Shown: positions 17,901 through 25,897 of the stretch, in pieces
How positions within the stretch are numbered: position 1 is the first letter of the stretch
How the letters are laid out: every line of letters starts with the position of its first letter
NCBI GenBank assembly: GCA_024277255.1
Contig: JAJRVQ010000033.1
Span: 1-64,000 of the forward strand
From: Acidobacteriota bacterium
GTDB taxonomy: Bacteria > Acidobacteriota > Thermoanaerobaculia > Multivoradales > SZUA-115
Length of the DNA: 64,000 nt
Direction: 5' to 3'
Translations under genes and position numbers: made by a program
Notes under the pieces: model-generated
Databases searched by the model: none
What the model saw: only the letters and a program-made list of their open reading frames with translations
What the model was told of the DNA's origin: nothing

Positions 17901-18150
17901 TCGGTCCCGCCCCAGAGACCTCGACCTCGCCGCTTCGCGTCTTTTTTCCCGTAGGGGCGCAATTCATTGCGCCCGTGTTGGCAGAACGCGTGAGCCCCCG
18001 GGAACACGTCGTTTGACGCTTTCTTGACGCCTCGCGCCTCGCTTCGCCCGATCTTGCTTCGGTTCCGCCCCAGAGACCTCGACCTCGCCGCTTCGCGTCT
18101 TTTGTCCCTGCTGCCGAGGCCTCACCCTTTTCGGGAGTACTTCCCAGCTC

Positions 18151-18396
18151 CTAGTCGGTGACCTCTTTCAAGGGGAGACCGTGACCGGAGCGCAGGCTCT
18201 GCCTGGCAGCTGCGATCCTTTGCAGGAAGCGTGGATCGTTCTCCAGGCGGTAGTCGAACCAGTCGTCTTCGGAGTCAAACCCGATGAGTATTCCGGCCGG
18301 CTTTCCGTGCCGGGTGATGACGATCCCCTCCTTGCCTGCCTCGCGCAGAACTCGGGAGAGTTGGTCCTTGGCCTCAGATAATGCGACGCGTTTCAT
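18151..18396 (-). CDS. Orphan Phd/YefM-family antitoxin-like protein
   Basis: The 81-aa protein opens with VALSEAKDQLSRVLREAGKEGIVITRHGKPAGILIGFD, the typical Phd/YefM DNA-binding fold with the ITRHGKP turn. The C-terminal part (WFDYRLENDPRFLQRIAAARQSLRSG) would be the toxin-binding tail. Such antitoxins neutralise a cognate RelE, Doc or PIN toxin and repress their own operon. No toxin-sized frame of recognisable family follows it or precedes it; downstream is the repeat stretch. It may be a solitary antitoxin or regulator, or its toxin has been lost. GGAAGG directly abuts the ATG, so the spacing is poor for a ribosome site. Confidence 0.8.
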   Translation of the reverse strand: MKRVALSEAKDQLSRVLREAGKEGIVITRHGKPAGILIGFDSEDDWFDYRLENDPRFLQRIAAARQSLRSGHGLPLKEVTD

Positions 18397-18467
18397 CCTT
18401 CCGACTTACGAGCCCTCACCCTTTTCGCAGAGCGAGGGTTTCTGGACGGTGTTGGGCGGCCGGGCCT

Positions 18468-18956
18468 CTAGTCGGCCCAGGTCACTTGACCTTTGCGCAT
18501 GCCGCCGCAGCCGTTGTGTTCGAAGGGGCGGTTGCAGCCGCCGGTGCCGCAGACGTCGCCGCTGTAGCCTTTGGGGTTGATGTAGGCGATCCACTCTTTG
18601 ACCTTGGCCTGGACCTGTTCGGCGTTGTAGCCGTGTTCGGTGATCAGGTAGTGGGTCAGGCCCCAGAGGCTGCGCGCCATGTTGCACGGGCAGCAACAGG
18701 TGTAGGCGGTGTTGTTGCTGCAGCAGGGGGCTGGCAGCGGTTCCAGGGCTGCTTTTTTGACCGCTTTCTGCTCGGCGGTGAGTTCGATGGTGTCGTACCA
18801 CTCGATGAACTGCATGGTCTGGGCTTTGACGTCGGTGAAGGGGACGGGGTCTTGCGTCGCCGACAGGGCTTGGACGGCGAGTGCCGCGGCGAGGAGACCG
18901 AGGGTGAGTCCGCAGAGGATCGCGGTTCGGTGAAACTTGCTGGAAGTGAAATTCAT
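18468..18956 (-). CDS. Cysteine-rich exported protein
   Basis: The 162-aa protein has a signal peptide (residues 1 to about 33) and a dense cysteine pattern: APCCSNNTAYTCCCPCN near residues 76-92, then GDVCGTGGCNRPFEHNGCGG at the C-terminus. The cluster suggests metal binding or several disulfides. The middle (MARSLWGLTHYLITEHGYNAEQVQAKVKEWI) looks helical. I recall similar Cys-rich exported proteins of the PCYCGC type in other phyla but cannot assign a function. AAGGAG lies 8 nt before the ATG. It follows the two-TM gene by 19 bp on the same strand and is probably co-transcribed. Confidence 0.7.
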   Translation of the reverse strand: MNFTSSKFHRTAILCGLTLGLLAAALAVQALSATQDPVPFTDVKAQTMQFIEWYDTIELTAEQKAVKKAALEPLPAPCCSNNTAYTCCCPCNMARSLWGLTHYLITEHGYNAEQVQAKVKEWIAYINPKGYSGDVCGTGGCNRPFEHNGCGGMRKGQVTWAD

Positions 18957-18975
18957 TGTGGGGGCTCCTTGCGGG

Positions 18976-19650
18976 TTACTGAATTCGCCTGGGGACCAAC
19001 AGTTGGTGGATCTCGTGGCGGTCTAGCTGGAACGAGATGGTACCGCCACCGATTCGGCGGCGCAGGGTCACGGTCTTGCTGTCGACTCTCTCCACAGTCC
19101 CAAGGATCCGTTCGCCGTCTTTGCACACGACGGTGATGTAGCGGTCGACGAAGTCGCCGATTCTTTCGGCGGGGAAGCTCTGGCCGCGTTGATCTCCGCG
19201 ACGCTGAAAGCCGGGAGGGGAGCGGCGGGTTGGTTCTTTGGGCTCGACGCCGGTCGCCGGCTGAGTAGATTCGGTGTCCGCGGTCTGCTCTTCGTTCTCG
19301 GCGGAATTTTCGAGGGCGCGACTACGGGCTTCGGCCAGTGGTCCGGTCACCGGGCCGCCGCGCACATTGCGTTTTTCGGACCAGGTGACCTCCGGCTGTT
19401 CGGAGAAGGAGGTCATCGCGACTTGTGGAGCGAGCGGTATGCTGAGCACGGTGAACAGCACACCTCCGGAACCGAGCAGCAGCGGAACCTTGGTGTCGGG
19501 CCAGTTACGGACGATGGTGTAGATGGCGAAAAAGGGGACCAGGAGGGTGCCGAGGCCGATCGGCAGGCTGTCGCGAAAAGCCACCACCAGGAGCCAAATT
19601 GCTCCCACGATGCTGAGGGTTGAACCGATGAAGAGAAGAGCGTTTGCCAT
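18976..19650 (-). CDS. Two-TM protein with C-terminal small-barrel-like domain
   Basis: The 224-aa protein has two or three hydrophobic segments (about residues 3-25, 29-46 and 56-75). A long low-complexity, charged linker rich in Glu, Thr and Pro follows (about 80-150). The C-terminal 60 residues read GDFVDRYITVVCKDGERILG, then TVERVDSKTVTLRRRIGGG and SFQLDRHEIHQLLV. This strand pattern, with a basic turn, resembles LSm/SH3-like small barrels. The ATG 13 codons downstream of a TTG is chosen because it begins the first hydrophobic segment; neither has a clear ribosome site. It precedes the Cys-rich protein gene in an apparent operon. RNA or protein binding by the barrel is only a possibility. 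Confidence 0.6.
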   Translation of the reverse strand: MANALLFIGSTLSIVGAIWLLVVAFRDSLPIGLGTLLVPFFAIYTIVRNWPDTKVPLLLGSGGVLFTVLSIPLAPQVAMTSFSEQPEVTWSEKRNVRGGPVTGPLAEARSRALENSAENEEQTADTESTQPATGVEPKEPTRRSPPGFQRRGDQRGQSFPAERIGDFVDRYITVVCKDGERILGTVERVDSKTVTLRRRIGGGTISFQLDRHEIHQLLVPRRIQ

Positions 19651-19733
19651 GAGTGTGGGCTGTAGTAGCGATACCTGTATCGGCGCCAAGAACGAAGTTG
19701 CTAACCATTACCTAGCACGAGCGGCTCTCAGTC

Positions 19734-20930
19734 TCAAGTGAAGGAGGAGCGGTCGGCCTCCTCAACCGATGCGATCAGACCGGCGGTGGCGAGGGCAAAG
19801 AGGGAGGCGGCGAGGTAGGGAGCGGCGATATGGAGGTCGTAGAGGGCACCCGCCAGGATGGGTCCGAGGGCGCGGGCGGCCGCCGAGAATGACTGGCCGG
19901 TTCCCAGGACGCTGCCCTGTTCGTCGTCGCTGCTCAGCGTCGAAAGCAGGGTGGACAAAGCGGGCGCGGCCAGCCCTCGACCCGCCGCCAAGAGGCCGAG
20001 GAAGGCGATGGTCAGCGGCAGCGTGGGTGCCACCGGGATGAGGAACAGTGCGATGGCCATCAACAGTCCGCCAAGGATGGCGATCCGGCGCACGCCGAAG
20101 CGCTGGGTCAGCCTTCCCACCAATCCTCCTTGGACGAGGATCATGACGACGCCGACGAAGACGAGGATCAAACCGAACTTCCCGCCGTCGAGACCGAATT
20201 TGTCTTCGCCCATGAAGGCGAAGGTGGTCTCCATGGCGACGAAGGCCAGCATGGCGAGAAAGGTGGCGATGAGCAGGCGGCGCAGGCGCGGTCGGCGCAC
20301 GGTGGTGGCCCAGCCGCCGGTGTGGCGTGAGCGGCCGCGCGCTTCGGGCGGTCGCGACTCGGGCAAGCGAAAGAAGGCCAGGATGAAGTTGAGCGCGGCG
20401 AGGCCGGCGGCGACGAAGGCGGCACCGGCGAATCCCCAGCCGATGTAGATCAGCGCGGCGCCCAGTGCCGGTCCGAGAACGAAGCCGATTCCGATCGAGG
20501 CGCCGAGAAGACCCATGTATTTGGCTCTTTCCTGCGGTTGGGTGACGTCGGCGATGTAGGCCTGCGCGGTCGAGATGCTGCCGCCGAACAGGCCGGCCAG
20601 GGTGCGAGCGGCGCAGAGCAGGAGGAGGGTGTGCGCCAGCCCGGTGAGGACGAAGGCGATGGCGGCGCCGGCGAGGCTGGTAAGCAGAATGGGCCGCCGG
20701 CCGAAGCGATCGGAAAGGCGGCCGAGGATCGGGGCGCCGACCAGTTGGGCCAGCGAGTAGCTGGTGAAGAGGATTCCCAACTTGAGGCCGCTGGCGCCTA
20801 GATCTCGGGCGAAGAAGGGGATCGCCGGCAGGACGATGCCGAAGCCGAGAAGATCCAGGAAGACGGTGAAGTAGACCGCCGCCAAGGCACTACGCTGGCG
20901 GCCGGGAGCGGGGGTTTTCTTTGTGTTCAT
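19734..20930 (-). CDS. MFS transporter, TCR/Tet-like (DHA1-type)
   Basis: The 398-aa protein has about 12 TM helices in the major-facilitator pattern. Family signs are VYFTVFLDLLGFGIVLPAIPFFARDLGAS in TM1, the loop 2-3 motif GRLSDRFGRRPILL, and the TM5 motif GFVLGPALGAAL typical of drug/H+ antiporters. It resembles tetracycline-type efflux pumps, but the substrate cannot be read from sequence. The start overlaps the stop of the preceding MFS gene by 4 bp (ATGA), so the two are translationally coupled, an unusual pairing of two different MFS pumps. Confidence 0.88.
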   Translation of the reverse strand: MNTKKTPAPGRQRSALAAVYFTVFLDLLGFGIVLPAIPFFARDLGASGLKLGILFTSYSLAQLVGAPILGRLSDRFGRRPILLTSLAGAAIAFVLTGLAHTLLLLCAARTLAGLFGGSISTAQAYIADVTQPQERAKYMGLLGASIGIGFVLGPALGAALIYIGWGFAGAAFVAAGLAALNFILAFFRLPESRPPEARGRSRHTGGWATTVRRPRLRRLLIATFLAMLAFVAMETTFAFMGEDKFGLDGGKFGLILVFVGVVMILVQGGLVGRLTQRFGVRRIAILGGLLMAIALFLIPVAPTLPLTIAFLGLLAAGRGLAAPALSTLLSTLSSDDEQGSVLGTGQSFSAAARALGPILAGALYDLHIAAPYLAASLFALATAGLIASVEEADRSSFT

Positions 20931-22177
20931 CGCTGCTTATTCTCTGCTGGTGGCTCCTGTGGGCCGGTCGCTCTCCAGCGTGCCAGCAAGACCAAGGCGA
21001 TGATCACGGCGAGGACCTCGAGCGCGCCGCTGACCACGAAGGCGAAGCCGTAGCCGCGGGCGGTAAATGCCCAGGCGCCGACCAAGGGGCCGATGGCAAA
21101 GCCGAGGGAGCCGGCGAGGTTGAACCCGCCCATGGCGATGCCGCGTGTTCCCTCGCTGCTGTAGCGGGCGGTAAGCGTAATGGCGGGCGGGAACATTACT
21201 GCCGCCAGCAGGCCGAGGACGACCATCACCCACCACAACGAGTAGAGCCCGGAGTAGCCGACGGCGCAGAGAAGAAGGCCGTAGGCGAAGGAGCCGGCGA
21301 GGAGCGGCGGGTAGGGGCCGATGCGCTCCGAGAGGCGACCGGTGAAGTACTGCAGCAAGGCGAAGGGCAGTAGAAAGAGGGCCAGATAGCGGCCGCGCAC
21401 CGCCGGGTCGTCGACGCCGAGTGAGCCCAGGTAGAGTGGGAACAAGACGACGAAAAAGCCGACGGTGTAGCGGTCGACGAAGTAGAAGAGGTAGGGCAGC
21501 ATCAACCGTGGGCTAGTGCGCAGGGTGGCGAAGATGGCGGATGTCGACACCTGTTTTCGCCGGATGCGCCGCGGTGGCAGTACGAAGCTGCCCAACGCGA
21601 TCAGGGCGAACAGGGCGGCGGCTCCGAGCAGCGGCGCTCGCGGCCCCAGGTCGCGCGACAGGTAGCCGCCGATCGGCGCTCCCAGGCTGACTCCGAGGGA
21701 GAGGGCGCCTCCCATCATCCCCATGTAGCGACCGCGCCGCTTGGCGTCGGGTTGATCGAGGACCATCGCCATCAGGGTCGACCAACCCATGACGCTGAAG
21801 GCCCCTTGAATGAAGCGCAGGGCGAGCAGCAGTGCGATGCTGTCGATCACCGAGTAGGTGGTGTAGAAAATCGCACTGACGGCAAAGCCCAGAATCACCA
21901 GCGGCTTGCGGTATCCGAAGCGGTCGCTGACGATGCCCCAGATGGTGGCGAACAGGATGTATGCTGCCATCTCGATCGAGAAGAACAGGCTGGCTTGGGC
22001 CGTGGTCCCGCCGAGCCGATCGACCACCAGCTCCTTGAGGCCGGCGACGATCAGCGTCAGATTGAGCATCGCCACCAGCAGGAAGAGGCAGGGCAAGTAG
22101 ATGCCGCGCCAACGGCTTGCAGGGTCCGTTCTTGCAGCGAAATCCGGCTGGGTGGTGGTGGATGAATGCATCGTCAT
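20927..22177 (-). CDS. MFS transporter
   Basis: The 416-aa major-facilitator protein has about 12 TM helices and the loop motif GIVSDRFGYRKPLV. The other landmarks are RFIQGAFSVMGWSTLMAMVLD (TM4) and GGALSLGVSLGAPIGGYL (TM5). An in-frame extension of 57 codons upstream lacks any hydrophobic or ribosome-site support and would run past the divergent gene's start, so the Met at 22177 is preferred; a second Met lies two codons on. It overlaps the next MFS gene by 4 bp. The substrate is unknown. It is divergent from the TPR-CHAT gene with 71 bp between starts, so both promoters must sit in that gap. Confidence 0.85.
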   Translation of the reverse strand: MTMHSSTTTQPDFAARTDPASRWRGIYLPCLFLLVAMLNLTLIVAGLKELVVDRLGGTTAQASLFFSIEMAAYILFATIWGIVSDRFGYRKPLVILGFAVSAIFYTTYSVIDSIALLLALRFIQGAFSVMGWSTLMAMVLDQPDAKRRGRYMGMMGGALSLGVSLGAPIGGYLSRDLGPRAPLLGAAALFALIALGSFVLPPRRIRRKQVSTSAIFATLRTSPRLMLPYLFYFVDRYTVGFFVVLFPLYLGSLGVDDPAVRGRYLALFLLPFALLQYFTGRLSERIGPYPPLLAGSFAYGLLLCAVGYSGLYSLWWVMVVLGLLAAVMFPPAITLTARYSSEGTRGIAMGGFNLAGSLGFAIGPLVGAWAFTARGYGFAFVVSGALEVLAVIIALVLLARWRATGPQEPPAENKQR

Positions 22178-22248
22178 GAGAGTCGCTGCCGACTGGCGCG
22201 ACACACGATACTGCACTATGGACTCCACAAGGTCGGTAAGATGTCGCG
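22178..22248. promoter_or_regulatory. Divergent intergenic region
   Basis: This 71-bp gap separates the starts of the MFS pair and the TPR-CHAT gene, which read away from each other. It should hold both promoters. I see no clear consensus -35/-10 pair. Confidence 0.4.
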
Positions 22249-24930
22249 GTGGGAACGATTCGGACGTCCAAGGGCCGGGAAAGCGGACCGTGGTTCTGCC
22301 GAGCGGAACTCGTCCTGTGGGTTTTGCTCTTGGCGGCATTGTGTCCACGGGCCTCGTGTGGGCAATCTGTCGACACGCTGCTCGACCAGGCGATAGAACG
22401 GCACCTCAGCGGCCGATGGCGCGAAGCGATCTCGTATTACCTGGAGGTCGCCGTGTTGGCCCGCGGCAGCGATCCCGCCACCGTCGCCTTTGCGCTCAGT
22501 AACGCTTGCAGCGCCTACAACAACTTGGGCGATTTTCGCGCCGCTCTGGAGCTGTGTCGCGAGGCGATCGAGGTGCGGCGGCCGCTCGACGAAGAGGTGA
22601 GATTGGCCAGAACGCTCAACAACCTTGGCATCTCTCAGCAGTATCTGGGGATGCTCGGCGAGGCAAAGGAGAGCTTCTCGGAGGCCTTGGAAATCAACCG
22701 CCGGCTGGGCGACGCGCCCGGTGAGGGCGTCAACCTGTCGAACCTCGGCTTGGTGGCCATGGCTGGCGAGCGCTACGCCGATGCGATGTCCTTTTTCGAG
22801 GATTCGGCTCGGCTGGCCCGCGGTCGGCCGGGGGAGGCCTGGGCGGAGTCGCAAGAGGCGCTCGCCCTGATGAATCAGGGCGTGGTTCTGGAGCGGGTCG
22901 GCGCCTTTCGTGAAGCGCTCGACCGCTACCGCGGGGCCGCCGACCGGCTGGACGACGGGGATCCTTATCGGCGGGCGGCGTTGGAAGTGAATATCGGCGT
23001 CGTCTATCGCAATCTGGGCGATCCGGTGCGCGCTGCCGAGTCGTTTCAGATTGCCGCCGAGACCTATCTTCGTTTGGGAGATCAAGCCAGCCGAGCCAAC
23101 GCGCTGGTCAATCTAGCCTTGGCCATGCACCTCAACCTGGAACGATCGGGGCAGGCGGAGGTGACCTTCCGCGAGGCGCTCGCGGCGGCTGAGCTGGCCG
23201 GTGACCATTCCGTTCAGACTGGCGTTCTTCTCGGCTTGGGCCAGCTGCTCCTCGAGGAGGAGCGAGTCGATGAGGCCGAGGCGAGTTTTCTGCAAGTCGA
23301 GACTCTCGCTCGACAGGAAGGTGCGAACAGCAGCCTCGCTTGGGCGTTGCACGGCCTGGCGAGGATCGCCGAAACGCGGGGCGAGTTGATGCCGGCTCGC
23401 CAGCACTCGATCGCCGCGATGGCGGCGATCGATCAGGTGCGCTCGGGCTTTGAGTCCGACCTCTGGCGCGCCGGGTTCTCAGCTGGACACCGCAGCGTCT
23501 ACGCGACGGCGGTCCGGGTGTTGACCGCCCTGGATCGTGCTCAACCGACCGCCGGCTATGCCGTCGAGGCTCTACAGGTCGTACAACGGGCCAAAGCCCG
23601 TGAACTGGTCGAAGCGTTGGCCAAATCTTCGACTTCGCCGGACGCTCTGCCGGCCGCGGATTCAGCTTTGGCTCCCGGTGCGGAACCCGAGGCCGCTACT
23701 GCCCCGATCGCCTTGCCCGATCTGCCCTTGCGCGCGGGGACTACCGTTCTCGAGTACTACCTGGGTGACGGGGAACTCTTCGCCTGGCGTACCGACTCAC
23801 AAGTCCGCTTCGAACCGCTGGGACCGGCAGCGCCGATTTTGGAGGCTGCCGGGCGAGTCCGCGAGGCGCTCGCGGCCGGTCGCCCGCTGCCCTTGGCAGA
23901 GGTGCAAACGCTGTCCGAGGCATTGATCGCGCCGCTGATTGCGGCCGGTGACCAGAGCCGAGAGATCTTCATCTCCGCCGATGGCAGCCTGCGCAACCTC
24001 CCTTTCGAGATCCTGCGAGATCCGGCGAACCCGGATCAGCCGCTCATCGACCGTGTCGTGGTGGCGTACCTGCCGAGTACCGCCACCTTGCCTCGGCTGC
24101 GCCAGAGCCGCCGCCAGCGCACGGCTGGCGGCGGCTCTGGCGGTCTCCTGGCGATGGGCGATCCGGTGTTGCCCGAGGCGGGGAGCCGCTTTGACCCGAC
24201 TTCGGTGCTGGTCAACCGCTTTGCTCTCCACCGGCTGCCGGCGGCGCGCCAGGAAGTGAGGACGATCGCCAGCCAGCTACCCGGACCAGCGACGATCTTG
24301 GTCGACCAGCAGGCTTCGGAAGCCGAGTTGCGTCGCCGGCTTGCAGCCGGGGTGCGGATCGTTCATCTGGCCACCCACACGGTGGTCGATGATCGGCCGG
24401 GGCGCGGAGCGGCGATCATCCTGGCACCGGGCGATGGCGAGGATGGAGTGGTCAGCCCGGAGGAGATCGCCGCCCTCTCCTGGCCGGCGGAGTTGACGGT
24501 GCTCGCCGCTTGCCGATCGGCGGTGGTGCAAGGGCAGGAGGCCTCCGCCTTGGGCTCGCTGACCGGTGCTTTGTTGGCGGCCGGCTCCTCTTCGGTGATC
24601 GCCTCCCTGTGGGATGTGGACGACGCCGCCACCGCCGTCTTCATGGAGCAGCTCTATCACCGTCTTGCTCGCGGTGAGACACCTTCCAAGGCGCTGCGCG
24701 CGGTCAAACAGAAGCTGCGCTCCGATCCGGGTTGGAACCGGCCGGAGGTGTGGGCGGCTTTTATCCTCGTCGGCGACGCCGGCGCGGTGGTCGAGCCCGA
24801 TCGGCGCCGGCTGTGGTCGATGCTGGCTCTCCTCACCGCGCTACTCGCCCTGCTGTTGTTCGCGGCCTGGAGATTTACGGTACGACGAGGGTCCAGCCGG
24901 AGAGCGATCCGGTCTCAAAGCCGTCGCTGA
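22249..24930 (+). CDS. TPR-CHAT protease-like membrane protein
   Basis: The 893-aa protein has a signal peptide (VLWVLLLAALCPRASCGQ) and about eight TPR-type repeats (residues 45-400). A C-terminal CHAT domain follows (about 490-840), then one TM helix (about 853-872) and a basic tail. CHAT is a caspase-like fold; the expected dyad is present as His710 in VHLATHTVV and Cys755 in AACRSA, with GALLAAGSSSVIASLWDVDD after it. The catalytic part would face the periplasm if the signal peptide is cleaved, with the tail inside. Known TPR-CHAT proteins act in protease cascades, some in defence; no such partner is seen here. GTG is the likely start, with only a weak ribosome site. The last 56 bp overlap the convergent cohesin-like gene. 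Confidence 0.88.
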   Translation: MGTIRTSKGRESGPWFCRAELVLWVLLLAALCPRASCGQSVDTLLDQAIERHLSGRWREAISYYLEVAVLARGSDPATVAFALSNACSAYNNLGDFRAALELCREAIEVRRPLDEEVRLARTLNNLGISQQYLGMLGEAKESFSEALEINRRLGDAPGEGVNLSNLGLVAMAGERYADAMSFFEDSARLARGRPGEAWAESQEALALMNQGVVLERVGAFREALDRYRGAADRLDDGDPYRRAALEVNIGVVYRNLGDPVRAAESFQIAAETYLRLGDQASRANALVNLALAMHLNLERSGQAEVTFREALAAAELAGDHSVQTGVLLGLGQLLLEEERVDEAEASFLQVETLARQEGANSSLAWALHGLARIAETRGELMPARQHSIAAMAAIDQVRSGFESDLWRAGFSAGHRSVYATAVRVLTALDRAQPTAGYAVEALQVVQRAKARELVEALAKSSTSPDALPAADSALAPGAEPEAATAPIALPDLPLRAGTTVLEYYLGDGELFAWRTDSQVRFEPLGPAAPILEAAGRVREALAAGRPLPLAEVQTLSEALIAPLIAAGDQSREIFISADGSLRNLPFEILRDPANPDQPLIDRVVVAYLPSTATLPRLRQSRRQRTAGGGSGGLLAMGDPVLPEAGSRFDPTSVLVNRFALHRLPAARQEVRTIASQLPGPATILVDQQASEAELRRRLAAGVRIVHLATHTVVDDRPGRGAAIILAPGDGEDGVVSPEEIAALSWPAELTVLAACRSAVVQGQEASALGSLTGALLAAGSSSVIASLWDVDDAATAVFMEQLYHRLARGETPSKALRAVKQKLRSDPGWNRPEVWAAFILVGDAGAVVEPDRRRLWSMLALLTALLALLLFAAWRFTVRRGSSRRAIRSQSRR

Positions 24931-25897
24931 AGATCTCTTCGGCGGCGACGATTTCGATCACGTCCCCCTTGCTGACGATGGGTATCGATTGCCCCTGCCT
25001 GTCCAGCAGGAAGGTCCCTGCCGGGTCGAAATTGACAGGGCTTAGCGTTCCGGGAACGGCACTGGAGGAGATCCTCACGCGCAAAGCCACAAAGGCTCCG
25101 GGGATCCAGTTGAGCGTCCCATTCGGCGATTGGAACGAGACGACGGCGACGCCCGGTTGCGGCTGGCTGACGGTGGCGGTGGCCGCCCCGTAGCGGGGAT
25201 CGATCGACACACCGAGGATATTGGTGACCAGCGCCGGGTCGAACAGGAAGGTGGCCTGGCCCTGACTCAGTGGCTCGATGGCCAAAGTCGTGGCCGACAG
25301 GGTGACGGTGGTTCCCGGTTCCGCCCTGGCACCTTCGGCATCGAACGATTGCGCATCGCCGGGAGCCACGATCTTCAACAATCCGGAGCGGATATTGAGC
25401 GGAATCGGATTGTTGTTCTCGTCGAACAACATGGTCTGGCCCGGATCCATGTCGAGGGTGAACTCGTCTCCCGGAGTGAGGTTGGGCGACAGGCGCAGGA
25501 AGATGACGGCGAGAGGGCCATCGATGCTGTTGATCGTGGCCGAAGCGGAAAAGAAATCGAGGTCGAGGGTCTGGGTCACCGGATCGAAGATGCCGCTATT
25601 GCTCGCGTCGCCGTTGGCGCTGAAGACCAGCGCTTCGCTGAAGGCAGAAAAAGGCTGGGTCAGCCCCTTGAGCCGAGGTTGGGATAGCCCTTCCAAGAAT
25701 TGAGGCCTCAGACAGATCTGCCCTTGGTGTACCGGCCTGGATTGATAGGTGCGCAGGGTGATGGCGACGAGTTCTCCCGGCTCTCCCTGCGTCTTGTTGA
25801 TGCGCAGGGTCAGAGGCTTGGCCTCTGCCTGGGTAGCCACCAGCCCGGAAGATAGAAGCAGACCGAGTACGAGTCCGGTTCGGGTTAGCTCTCTCAT
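24875..25897 (-). CDS. Exported cohesin-like protein with C-terminal FETG...W motif
   Basis: The 340-aa protein has a signal peptide (LTRTGLVLGLLLSSGLVATQAEA) and two tandem beta domains. Each looks cohesin-like: an opening like GEPGELVAITLRT or EPGTTVTLSATT, then FDP and a closing hydrophobic strand. Cohesins bind dockerin modules in cellulosomes and in other surface complexes; no dockerin is seen in the window. The C-terminus IFSDGFETGSLSGWTLVVP is the same motif as on the protein at 5461-6123. It is translationally coupled to the membrane receiver gene upstream (ATGA overlap). Its 3' end overlaps the convergent TPR-CHAT gene by 56 bp, so this motif is encoded antisense to that gene's basic tail. 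Confidence 0.75.
   Translation of the reverse strand: MRELTRTGLVLGLLLSSGLVATQAEAKPLTLRINKTQGEPGELVAITLRTYQSRPVHQGQICLRPQFLEGLSQPRLKGLTQPFSAFSEALVFSANGDASNSGIFDPVTQTLDLDFFSASATINSIDGPLAVIFLRLSPNLTPGDEFTLDMDPGQTMLFDENNNPIPLNIRSGLLKIVAPGDAQSFDAEGARAEPGTTVTLSATTLAIEPLSQGQATFLFDPALVTNILGVSIDPRYGAATATVSQPQPGVAVVSFQSPNGTLNWIPGAFVALRVRISSSAVPGTLSPVNFDPAGTFLLDRQGQSIPIVSKGDVIEIVAAEEIFSDGFETGSLSGWTLVVP

Larger units (their letters stand above)
17417..18150. other. Gene-poor, repeat-rich intergenic stretch
   Basis: This 734-bp stretch contains no gene I can support. It is built from three tandem 36-bp repeats, two direct copies of an 80-bp element, a third partial copy near 18015-18110, and a perfect hairpin (GGGGACCTT, CGCGA, AAGGTCCCC at 17769-17791). 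The core GACTTGGCGGGAAGG of the 80-bp element is the inverted copy of CCTTCCCGCCAAGTC in the 36-bp repeats. It resembles a cluster of intergenic palindromic repeats rather than decayed genes. Confidence 0.7.

Noticed and set aside
17618-18007. Minus-strand 129-codon frame as the missing toxin of the Phd-like antitoxin
   Set aside because: It is Arg/Pro-rich translation of the repeat elements and matches no toxin family I recognise.
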